This document shows, in pieces, positions 1-6,875 of a stretch of 12,430 nt of DNA (the stretch's first letter is position 1; every line of letters starts with the position of its first letter). The notes beneath the pieces were generated by a model. The model made no database searches. It was not told the DNA's origin and saw only the letters and a list, made by a program, of their open reading frames with translations. Source of the DNA: Gammaproteobacteria bacterium (GTDB lineage Bacteria > Pseudomonadota > Gammaproteobacteria > Arenicellales > Arenicellaceae); contig JAUHZM010000065.1 in assembly GCA_030426005.1 (NCBI GenBank), positions 1 to 12,430 on the forward strand, written 5' to 3'. Made by a program: the position numbers and the translations under genes.

Positions 1-433
1 ATTGCGGTTTACGAGCTTTCGGTCGGTGAGTCGTGACCGGCTCCGACGATTCAACATCGTCCGGCGAATAGTAGTCAATCTCCATAGGACGACCCGCAAC
101 GCGAGCGCGCTTCAAAATCGCCATAATTTCCTTAGGCATATCGGCGGGCAAATCTACGGTTGAGTAATCTTCTCGGATTTCGATTTCGCCGATATATTTG
201 CTTTCTAATTCTGCTTCATTGGCGATTGCACCAACAATGCTGCCTGGCTTAACTTGGTTACGACGACCGACATCAATGCGGAATCGTTGCATCGCGATTT
301 CAGGAAAGTCAGTGAGCGGTGTGGCGGTCGCCGCTGGGGTTGGCTTTGCAGCGCCACGACTAGAGCGCGGCGACTCGAAGTCGTTGTCACGTTTCTTCGA
401 TGCGCCATGCGCGCGTTCAGCCTTCAATTCTTT
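1..433 (-). CDS. Out-of-frame continuation of the helicase: linker plus DbpA-type RNA-binding domain, cut by the window edge
   Basis: I translated the minus strand by hand, starting with the AAA at 431-433 (the -1 frame of the helicase). It stays open for about 144 codons to the window edge. It begins KELKAERAHGASKKRD, a charged linker, then shows a DbpA/CsdA-type RNA-binding domain: MQRFRIDVGRRNQV, then SIVGAIANEAELESKYIGEI, STVDLPADMP and a final GRPMEIDYY segment. This closely resembles the same region of E. coli DeaD (VGAIANEG, SRYIG, STIELP, MPGE; recalled, not aligned by program). A charged tail follows after PDDVESSEP and runs out of the window. In relatives the domain binds structured rRNA and gives the helicase its RNA specificity. 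No good ribosome binding site or start was seen for separate translation. It is most likely the C-terminal part of the same gene, reached by frameshifting or separated by a one-base error or mutation. Confidence 0.85.
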
Positions 434-436
434 TCA
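424..436 (-). other. Frame break / candidate -1 frameshift site (GAA AAG AAT TGA)
   Basis: On the minus strand the helicase frame reads GAA (433-435), AAG (430-432), AAT (427-429), TGA (424-426). Slipping back one base, so that AAG re-pairs on AAA at 431-433, gives DE-K-ELK and runs straight into the RNA-binding domain. Adding one A to the run of four (GAAAAG to GAAAAAG) gives the same protein. The A_AAG tetramer is a recognised -1 slip motif in bacterial insertion sequences, but the stronger A_AAA_AAG heptamer is absent. I saw no Shine-Dalgarno-like stimulator about 10 bases upstream. A real single-base deletion, a homopolymer assembly error and programmed slippage all remain possible. Confidence 0.6.
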
Positions 437-1758
437 TCCAGCAATAACGCCGTATCACCCTGAGCCAAGAAGGCTGCAGCGGCGGCAATCTGCTCCGCAC
501 TCAACTCTTGATCATGTTGCAGCTCGGCAATGATTTGCGAAAAAAGATCGAGGTTTTCGTTGGCCACGGCGGAAACTATGCTCTGCTTGAAGCGATCAAC
601 TCGTGAGCGATTGATGTCGGCTACACTGGGTAAATCCATCGCTGTAATTGGCTGATTTGTGGCACGCTCAATGGCAAACAACATCCGTTTTTCGCGCGGT
701 GCGACAAACAAGATCGCCTGTCCCGATCGACCAGCACGGCCGGTCCGTCCAATTCGGTGAATGTAGCTCTCTGTGTCATGCGGCACATCATAGTTGATAA
801 CATGACTGATCCGCTCCACATCCAAACCACGCGCGACGACGTCGGTAGCAATCAGAATATCTAACTTGCCACCGCGCAGGCGGTCGATGATTTTTTCTCG
901 GTTTGCCTGCGGGATGTCGCCATTCAACGCATCGCTACGGAATCCGCGTGCGGAGAGTTTATCGGCCAGTTCCACCGTCGCGGTTTTAGTGCGGACAAAA
1001 ACAATCACACCATCAGTTTCTTCAATTTCAAGAATCCGAGTGATCGCATCCAGCTTATGTGTGCCACGCACAATCCAGTAGCGTTGTTGAATGTTCGCTG
1101 CAGTCGCAGTCTTACTTGCAATCTTGATGTGTACTGGATCCACCAAATGTTGATCAGCAACCTTTTTAACCTCGCGTGGCATCGTGGCAGAAAATAACGC
1201 AATCTGCCTGCCAGGTGGTGACTGCTCTAACACCCATTTAACATCATCAATAAAGCCCATGCGCAGCATTTCATCGGCCTCATCCAATACCAGCGCATTC
1301 AGCTTGTCGAGCGACAAGGTATTACGGCGCATATGATCCATCACACGACCCGGTGTGCCCACCACAACCTGCGCGCCACGCGCCAATTGTTTAAGTTGGA
1401 TCGTATAAGATTGTCCGCCGTAGATTGGCAACACACTCACACCACGCAGGTGTTTCGCATATTGCTGACACGCTTCCGCTACCTGAATAGCCAACTCGCG
1501 CGTTGGCGCTAAAATCAACAACTGGGTTTCTCGGCGAGATGGGTCGATCTGACTCAGCAGTGGCAACGCAAATGCAGCGGTTTTACCGGTACCGGTTTGC
1601 GCTTGGCCGAGCAGGTCTCGCCCGCTCAGCAAGGCTGGAATACTTTCTGCCTGAATCGGCGATGGTTGTTCATACCCCAATTCCAAAACGGATTGAAGAA
1701 TAGACTCAGGTAAGCCTAAGTCGGCAAACTTGATTTCAGTCGGCTCACTATGCGCCAT
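424..1758 (-). CDS. deaD: DEAD-box ATP-dependent RNA helicase, catalytic core (DeaD/CsdA-like), ending at a frame break
   Basis: ATP-dependent RNA unwinding enzyme of the DeaD/CsdA type, which in relatives acts in ribosome assembly and mRNA turnover, especially in the cold. In the 444 residues I see the Q motif region (about 11-41), motif I AQTGTGKT (53-60), Ia PTRELA (85-90), Ib TPGR (135-138), II DEAD (159-162), III SAT (190-192), motif IV region VIVFVRT (251-257), V with ARGLD (309-313) and VI HRIGRTGR (334-341), so both RecA-like lobes are complete. The start is ATG at 1756-1758, preceded by CAGGAG at 1765-1770, a good ribosome binding site. The frame stops at TGA 424-426, just after DEKN. 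DeaD proteins normally continue through a linker into a DbpA-type RNA-binding domain, and here that continuation lies in the -1 frame (see 1-433). The core call is near certain. Choosing deaD over other DEAD-box paralogues rests on the helical region after the core and on the downstream DbpA domain. Confidence 0.93.
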   Translation of the reverse strand: MAHSEPTEIKFADLGLPESILQSVLELGYEQPSPIQAESIPALLSGRDLLGQAQTGTGKTAAFALPLLSQIDPSRRETQLLILAPTRELAIQVAEACQQYAKHLRGVSVLPIYGGQSYTIQLKQLARGAQVVVGTPGRVMDHMRRNTLSLDKLNALVLDEADEMLRMGFIDDVKWVLEQSPPGRQIALFSATMPREVKKVADQHLVDPVHIKIASKTATAANIQQRYWIVRGTHKLDAITRILEIEETDGVIVFVRTKTATVELADKLSARGFRSDALNGDIPQANREKIIDRLRGGKLDILIATDVVARGLDVERISHVINYDVPHDTESYIHRIGRTGRAGRSGQAILFVAPREKRMLFAIERATNQPITAMDLPSVADINRSRVDRFKQSIVSAVANENLDLFSQIIAELQHDQELSAEQIAAAAAFLAQGDTALLLDEKN

Positions 1759-2076
1759 AACATGCTCCTGTTCACGCGCTCTATTTGCGTGACACTCATT
1801 ACGGGCATTGTTGGCTTAGGGCACGACACACTATTTAATTCGCACACCACACAGTTCAGACCAAACTCACCCTTTGATTACACTCGACGGCACACTCTCT
1901 CTGCCGCTGGGCGGCGGAGTATACAGGCCCATCGCAACAGACTCCATCGCAGAATGACGATAGTTCACTTATTTTCCCCGTGCTTTTTCTGGTCTTCCAC
2001 CAACGCAAATCGTGGTGTTGCGGGAGGGGCTGCTTTATAATCATCGGCAGATGCGACCCTACACACCAAAATCACT
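1759..2076. other. Divergent intergenic region between helicase and FlgO/TPR gene
   Basis: About 318 bases separate the two divergent starts. It holds the helicase ribosome binding site at 1765-1770 and a consensus TATAAT on the plus strand at 2036-2041. A possible minus-strand -10, TATACT, lies at 1918-1923; it has no good -35 match and would give a leader of about 150 bases. Long leaders are known for cold-shock helicase genes in E. coli, so this region may be a regulatory 5' untranslated region. An open frame at 1750-2040 on the plus strand has no ribosome binding site and no recognisable protein. I do not regard it as a gene. Confidence 0.6.
2036..2041 (+). promoter_or_regulatory. Candidate -10 box (TATAAT) for the FlgO/TPR-led cluster
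   Basis: A perfect TATAAT lies 35 bases before the GTG start of the first gene in the four-gene cluster. No convincing TTGACA-like -35 occurs about 17 bases upstream, and the TG dinucleotide at 2031-2032 is slightly too far away for a classical extended -10. If used, transcription would begin near 2048 and leave a short leader of about 30 bases with no Shine-Dalgarno sequence. Confidence 0.45.
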
Positions 2077-3486
2077 GTGCAAGTAGTTGAGTACGCCGTT
2101 CAATGGCTGACTGACAATGAATCTGCGCTCTCGGCAGTTGCTGCCATACTTGTGATCGCGGGTATCTCATATGGTGCACTGCGTTACGTCCTAACGCCGG
2201 TACTACAGCGTAGCGCAAAAGACAAAGCCAAGCTCGAGCACGATGACGAGCCAGATAAAGTCGTTGCGCTGCACAATAAAAACTTCTCCATTGCGGTGCT
2301 CTTGTTCGATGCGCTCTCCAGCAACGAAGAGGACGAATACATCGCTGCCGGAATCACCTCTGAGGTGATTGCACACGTCACCATGGTGCCGGACATCCGC
2401 GTCAGTTCACGCCTTTCTTCGTATCAGATGAGCAAAGGCAAAGCGGACATCCAACGCGTTGCAGAACAATTAAATACCCGCTTTGTTCTCACCGGCAGCT
2501 TACGCCACAAAGACGATCGCATCCGCGTTATCGCGCAGCTGTCTGACATGCACTCGAACGCTGAAATTTGGGCCCAGACTTACGACCGCAAAATAGAAGA
2601 CTTGTTCGAAGTCCAACAGGATATCGCCAAGTGCATTGTTGGTGCGGTTCTAGGCGAAGTAAAACTGGCTGAAACGATCTTTGCCGGTGCCTTACCGGTA
2701 CAAAAGCTGGATGCCTGGGGACTGGTGCAAAAAGCCTATCACTTCTGGCTCACAAACTTTACGCCTGAAGGCATACTCAAGGCAGATAGCTACCTGCGTC
2801 AGGCCATCAAAATTGATCCAGAGTATGCCAGTGCCCGTGCCGCCCTCGCCATGTTACTCGCGCAACAGATGACCACGCGGATCTGTGCAGACTATGAGGC
2901 TTGTGTTAAGGAGGCGAGTGAGCTCATTGAAACGGCTTATCAACAGGCCCCTAATGACATCGACGTGCTGGAGAATGCGGGCGTGGTCTGGCAAAACATT
3001 GGCGAAAGCCGCCGTGCAGAGCTGGCATTACGCCGCGTAGTACAAATGGCGCCGCTTAACCTGATCGCGCGCGGATACCTCGCATTATTGCTGGCTTTTA
3101 CCGGTTCGGATGCAGATGTCGCTGAAGCCGAACAGATCATTTTGGAAAACTTCGCCACCGCACCAAAACACCCATCAGCACCATATTGGAATTTTTTCAT
3201 GGCGGTGGTCCAGCAGCGTTACGGCAACCAGGAAGAAGTCATCGCATTGACCAAGAAGAGCCTGATCCAGCAACCGGGTTGGGTTCACAACTACTTTTTG
3301 ATGGCCAACGCACATTGCGAATTAGGCGACGAAAGCGCAGCCATCATCGCGATTGAAAACGCCGCCACCATCAACCCCTTGTTAACGGCGCAGTTATATG
3401 CCGAAAACGTCTACAAAATTGTCGGCGGCCCAGAGAACGCCGCCGCGTTCATTGATGGCTTAAAGGAGTATCAACTCATCAGCTAG
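2077..3486 (+). CDS. Membrane-anchored FlgO/TolB-like plus TPR protein
   Basis: 469 residues. A hydrophobic segment (about 18-40) is followed by a charged stretch. A FlgO/TolB-N-like domain (about 70-190) then opens SIAVLLFDALSS and contains the typical AGITSEVI, SRLSSYQMSKGK, VLTGSLR and EIWAQTYDR stretches. The rest (about 215-445) is helical TPR-type sequence; DSYLRQAIKIDPEYASARAA is a clear TPR match. This module usually sits behind an adenylate cyclase domain or a CadC/OmpR-type DNA-binding domain. Here only a membrane anchor precedes it, so the protein is probably a scaffold or sensor rather than an enzyme. The start is GTG at 2077. The frame is closed by TAA at 2038-2040 and has no ATG before 2077, and no Shine-Dalgarno is visible, so the start is the weak point. 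The SMP-30 gene follows 35 bases later on the same strand, suggesting an operon. The exact role is unknown. Confidence 0.85.
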   Translation: MQVVEYAVQWLTDNESALSAVAAILVIAGISYGALRYVLTPVLQRSAKDKAKLEHDDEPDKVVALHNKNFSIAVLLFDALSSNEEDEYIAAGITSEVIAHVTMVPDIRVSSRLSSYQMSKGKADIQRVAEQLNTRFVLTGSLRHKDDRIRVIAQLSDMHSNAEIWAQTYDRKIEDLFEVQQDIAKCIVGAVLGEVKLAETIFAGALPVQKLDAWGLVQKAYHFWLTNFTPEGILKADSYLRQAIKIDPEYASARAALAMLLAQQMTTRICADYEACVKEASELIETAYQQAPNDIDVLENAGVVWQNIGESRRAELALRRVVQMAPLNLIARGYLALLLAFTGSDADVAEAEQIILENFATAPKHPSAPYWNFFMAVVQQRYGNQEEVIALTKKSLIQQPGWVHNYFLMANAHCELGDESAAIIAIENAATINPLLTAQLYAENVYKIVGGPENAAAFIDGLKEYQLIS

Positions 3487-3521
3487 TCACTTTCTCACCA
3501 ACTCGACCAAAGGAGCACATT

Positions 3522-4616
3522 ATGGCAGCACTCGACCTCTCGACATTGGAAATCATGGCCTCTGGCTTGGGCTACCCGGAAGGACCAGTGCACTGCAGTG
3601 ACGGCAGCATCCTACTAGTCGAGATCAAGAACCAACAATTATCGTTGATTCCTGCGGATGGCAGCACAAAACAGGTGGTAGCGAGCTTCAAGGGCGGGCC
3701 TAATGGTACCGCGATAGGCCCTGATAACCGCATCTATGTTTGCAATGACGGCGGCTTTGATTGGATTCCAATCCCATTACCCAACGGGCAAACTTTGGAC
3801 GTAGCGGGCAATCAACCCACTGACTATGTCGGCGGCAGCCTACAGGCCTACGACCCCGCAAGTGGCAAGGTTGAAACGCTCTACACCAGCTGCGCAGCAA
3901 GGGAGAACCCGCCCGGCACAAAAGTCGCAGATTGGTCGCCCGCTTACCCTCTGTGTGGCCCGGATGACTTGGTCGTCGACGACGCAGGCGGCATCTGGTT
4001 TACCGACTACGGCAAAATTCGCGAACGGGATCGCGACATCACGGGGCTCTACTACGCCGCTGCCGATGGCAGCAGCATCACTCAGGCCGTCTACCCATTA
4101 AACAACCCCAACGGCGTGGCCTTGTCCCCTGACGGGAAGCGCCTGTACGTTGCACTTACCTTCGAGCGAAAGATTGTCTACTACGAACTCGCCAGCCCCG
4201 GTGTCATTATCCCGAACACAGTCTCAGGTCCAGATCAGGGAACAATTGATGGTTCGCATTTACTGACCGCAAACTTCGAAGGTCAAGCGGTGCTCGATTC
4301 AATGGCGGTGGACTGCGAGGGAAACGTCTACGTCGCCACCATGTTGCCAAATGGCAATAACCCGATGAGCAACGGCGGTATATCCATCGTATCACCGCAA
4401 GGCGACGTCAGTTTTTTTCCAATCACGCTGCCAGATAACAAATTTGCGCCCCTGCCATCCAATATCTGTTTCGGCGGGCCAGATATGAAAACGGCGTACA
4501 TCACCTGCGGTGGATCGGGTTATCTCCTAAAAGTACAGTCCGAAATCGCCGGCCTAAAGTTAAACTGTAACGGCAGCGCCTTCGATCGCAGCACGTTGAC
4601 AAAGAACGCCAGTTAA
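3522..4616 (+). CDS. SMP-30/gluconolactonase/LRE-family beta-propeller protein
   Basis: 364 residues with the SMP-30 (regucalcin/gluconolactonase) pattern. The opening GYPEGPVH carries the conserved metal-ligand Glu (E20). PNGVALSPDGKRLYVA carries the conserved Asn (N197). LDSMAVDCEGNVYVATM carries the conserved Asp (D259). Blade-like repeats occur at NGTAIGPDNRIYVCND (61-76) and DDLVVDDAGGIWFTDYG (148-164). Family members are divalent-metal enzymes that hydrolyse lactones or related esters; some relatives act on other small molecules, so the substrate cannot be read here. I see no signal peptide, so the protein is probably cytoplasmic unlike the next two products. The start ATG has a strong AAAGGAG at 3509-3515. 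It lies 35 bases after the TPR gene and 27 before the cytochrome gene, in one apparent operon. The family is confident, the reaction is not. Confidence 0.88.
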   Translation: MAALDLSTLEIMASGLGYPEGPVHCSDGSILLVEIKNQQLSLIPADGSTKQVVASFKGGPNGTAIGPDNRIYVCNDGGFDWIPIPLPNGQTLDVAGNQPTDYVGGSLQAYDPASGKVETLYTSCAARENPPGTKVADWSPAYPLCGPDDLVVDDAGGIWFTDYGKIRERDRDITGLYYAAADGSSITQAVYPLNNPNGVALSPDGKRLYVALTFERKIVYYELASPGVIIPNTVSGPDQGTIDGSHLLTANFEGQAVLDSMAVDCEGNVYVATMLPNGNNPMSNGGISIVSPQGDVSFFPITLPDNKFAPLPSNICFGGPDMKTAYITCGGSGYLLKVQSEIAGLKLNCNGSAFDRSTLTKNAS

Positions 4617-4643
4617 CCACTTTTACTAAGGAGACATGACACC

Positions 4644-6875
4644 ATGACCGCTAAATCGAAGTCAAAACGACGATCCAGACTGCGCTCATGGCGATTCTGG
4701 CTTGGCAGCCTAGTTACACTGTTTTTGGTGTTATGTCTTGGCGTCTACATTGCGTTGTGGCGCATTTCTAATTACCCGGATATTCCGGCCTATACCCCAA
4801 TCACGCACTATCAATTTCTAAATCCCAGTGACGATCTACGCTGCGAAAACCCAAGTCCGCAAAACCCCGATCCCGACGATCCGAACAACGATTTGATGAT
4901 TCCGGCCTACCAAGGCTGGTGTAACACTGAGCGACAGCATTATTACCGCTTGCCGCAAGGCACTAACTTTTTTGGTCTGCAATACGACTGGATCACGGCG
5001 CTAGAAAAACCCGTCGGCAAAAAGCCACTGATTACACGTGAATACATGCAGCAGCTGGGGTACATCTATGATCCGTCGTCCAAAGTCAATCCCAACAACC
5101 CTGGTGATCTACCCATCGGTCTGACCTGGCACTACGACCGCGATAGCGGCGCAAAAATTCTGGATGTTAGCTGTGCTGCCTGTCATTCATCACAACTGAC
5201 TTACCAGGGCACCGCGCTGGTGATTGACGGTGGTGCTGGTGGCCACGCGCTACCCTCCCTCGATCCGACTCAGTTTATGACCAACAGTGTGTTGTCTCTG
5301 ACGGTCACCTATTTCAACCCGTTTAAATTTAACCGTTTTGCACGCAAAGTACTCAAAGACACACCAGAGGCTGACTACGCGATGGCCAAAGCCCAGTTGC
5401 GTGATGCGACCTGGAGTACGATCAAACAAGCGCTGGTCTACGGCCGCCATAATTATTTCCTCTACCCAACGCCTGAGGGATACGGGCGCACTGACGGTCT
5501 AGGTAGAATCGCTAACACCGTATTTGGCGACTATATTTCAGACAAGAACTACCGCACTGCGGATGCGCCGGTGAACTACCCGCATGTGTGGGACATCTGG
5601 GCGTTTGATTGGGTACAGTGGATGGGCTCGGTGCGTCAGGCGATGGCACGTAATGTCAATGAAGCCATGGGGACGCGTGCGCCAGCCAACTTTGTACACG
5701 CGGATGGTCTATACGACAACTCTGTCATGATGTCGGAGATGCATTGCATCGAAACCACTTTGCAACACCTTGAGCCACCAAGCTGGCCTGAGGACGTGTT
5801 TGGGCCGATCGATAACGAGCTCGCCGGACAAGGTAAACAGATATTTGGCGAAGTCTGCGCAAAATGCCACGGCCCGTTTAACCGCGAAGCCGTCGACGGC
5901 AAAATCGATTACCAGCAAACCGCCGCTAACCATCAATGTCAGACCTGTCATGGACCACTGATGACAGACGCGGACGGGCAACTGCTCGATCTCATCAATC
6001 GCAAGAAGCATCCGCAAGTTCAACTAGCTGGTGGCACGTGGCTCGGCGCGACAAAACCCAAGTATGAATTGCAGTCCGCACGTGGCGGGTACTGGGAAAT
6101 GATTCACATTCCGCTCGACTACATCGGCACCGACCCGACTTCAGCGGAGAACATGATCAATAACACCTACGATTTAAGCTCGGTTGTCGCTGCGATTGAA
6201 CAAGCGCGAGCCAACGGTGCCAAGTTGCGCATGCCGGATCCAGATAAAATTCCCGATCCAAGTCAAACGGCATTCGGGCCTGGCTTGCAGTTCCTTGGTG
6301 GCGAAGTGCGCTATAAACAATACCGAGAATGGGGCCTGATGGATGAGTCAGGTTATACCGCGAAGCCTGAGACAGCTGATTTAGTCGCAGACCTTGATGG
6401 CTTTGGCGAGCACGATAATCCGGTCGCCTGGCGTGCCTATCGACCTCGCCCGTTAGAAGGTGTATGGGCGACCGCTCCGTTTCTGCACAATGGCTCCGTA
6501 CCGAGCATCTACCAACTGCTGCTGCCGGCAGATCAGCGTGACAGTCAGTTCTATCTGGGTCGTAAAGAATATAATCCTCAGACACTCGGTTTGGATGTAC
6601 GCCCGTTTAAAGGTGCGTTCAAGTTCGATACACAACTGGTTGGGAACAGCAATTTTGGGCATGAATTCAATGATGGCCTGTGTGGTGACGGCGTCATTGG
6701 TTATGAACTAAAAGACCGTCCAGGTTATTGCCGTCAGTTTACCGAACGCGAGCGTCAAGCTTTGCTTGAATACCTCAAGATCCACTCGGATGGCGAGCGC
6801 CCTGACCCTTCCTCTACCCCGCACTGCGCCAACATTAGCTGGCCGCAATCTAATCAGAATGAGGTGCCGGAATGA
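4644..6875 (+). CDS. Membrane-anchored RoxA-like multiheme c-type cytochrome (peroxidase/oxygenase family) with three CXXCH motifs
   Basis: 743 residues. A basic N-terminus (KSKSKRRSRLRSWR) and one hydrophobic segment (about 18-38) form a signal anchor that places the rest in the periplasm, where c-type heme is attached. Heme-binding motifs are CAACH (177-181), CAKCH (405-409) and CQTCH (432-436). Near the C-terminus, EGVWATAPFLHNGSVPSIYQ (605-624) is the hallmark of the RoxA-like branch of diheme peroxidase/MauG relatives. That branch includes the rubber oxygenase RoxA and is related to bacterial fatty-acid diheme dioxygenases. The usual RoxA-like protein has two hemes, so the third CXXCH, only 27 residues after the second, is unusual. 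The W/F-rich stretch WDIWAFDWVQWMG (316-328) may help form the heme pocket. The start has AAGGAG at 4628-4633. The next gene starts inside this stop codon. Whether it is an oxygenase or a peroxidase cannot be decided from sequence. Confidence 0.87.
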   Translation: MTAKSKSKRRSRLRSWRFWLGSLVTLFLVLCLGVYIALWRISNYPDIPAYTPITHYQFLNPSDDLRCENPSPQNPDPDDPNNDLMIPAYQGWCNTERQHYYRLPQGTNFFGLQYDWITALEKPVGKKPLITREYMQQLGYIYDPSSKVNPNNPGDLPIGLTWHYDRDSGAKILDVSCAACHSSQLTYQGTALVIDGGAGGHALPSLDPTQFMTNSVLSLTVTYFNPFKFNRFARKVLKDTPEADYAMAKAQLRDATWSTIKQALVYGRHNYFLYPTPEGYGRTDGLGRIANTVFGDYISDKNYRTADAPVNYPHVWDIWAFDWVQWMGSVRQAMARNVNEAMGTRAPANFVHADGLYDNSVMMSEMHCIETTLQHLEPPSWPEDVFGPIDNELAGQGKQIFGEVCAKCHGPFNREAVDGKIDYQQTAANHQCQTCHGPLMTDADGQLLDLINRKKHPQVQLAGGTWLGATKPKYELQSARGGYWEMIHIPLDYIGTDPTSAENMINNTYDLSSVVAAIEQARANGAKLRMPDPDKIPDPSQTAFGPGLQFLGGEVRYKQYREWGLMDESGYTAKPETADLVADLDGFGEHDNPVAWRAYRPRPLEGVWATAPFLHNGSVPSIYQLLLPADQRDSQFYLGRKEYNPQTLGLDVRPFKGAFKFDTQLVGNSNFGHEFNDGLCGDGVIGYELKDRPGYCRQFTERERQALLEYLKIHSDGERPDPSSTPHCANISWPQSNQNEVPE

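Noticed and set aside
205..408. Minus-strand frame of 67 codons inside the helicase tail
   Set aside because: It is out of frame with the DbpA-type domain, which occupies the same strand and is clearly the real coding sequence; no ribosome binding site.
2001..2025. Short competing inverted repeats (CACCA/TGGTG and CGCAA/TTGCG) upstream of the TATAAT box
   Set aside because: Arms are only five bases, loops are long, and the two pairings exclude each other; no better than chance in a region of this size.
1750..2040. Open frame of 96 codons on the plus strand in the divergent intergenic region
   Set aside because: No ribosome binding site, no recognisable family, unusual His/Arg-rich composition, and it starts antisense within the helicase start and ribosome binding site.
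4636..4647. Tiny three-codon frame (ATG ACA CCA TGA) just after the Shine-Dalgarno of the cytochrome gene
   Set aside because: It sits too close to the Shine-Dalgarno and overlaps the real start; probably chance, although a minor effect on initiation cannot be excluded.
6157..6585. 142-codon minus-strand frame within the cytochrome gene
   Set aside because: Shadow of a well-supported heme protein gene; the sequence resembles no family and lacks a ribosome binding site.
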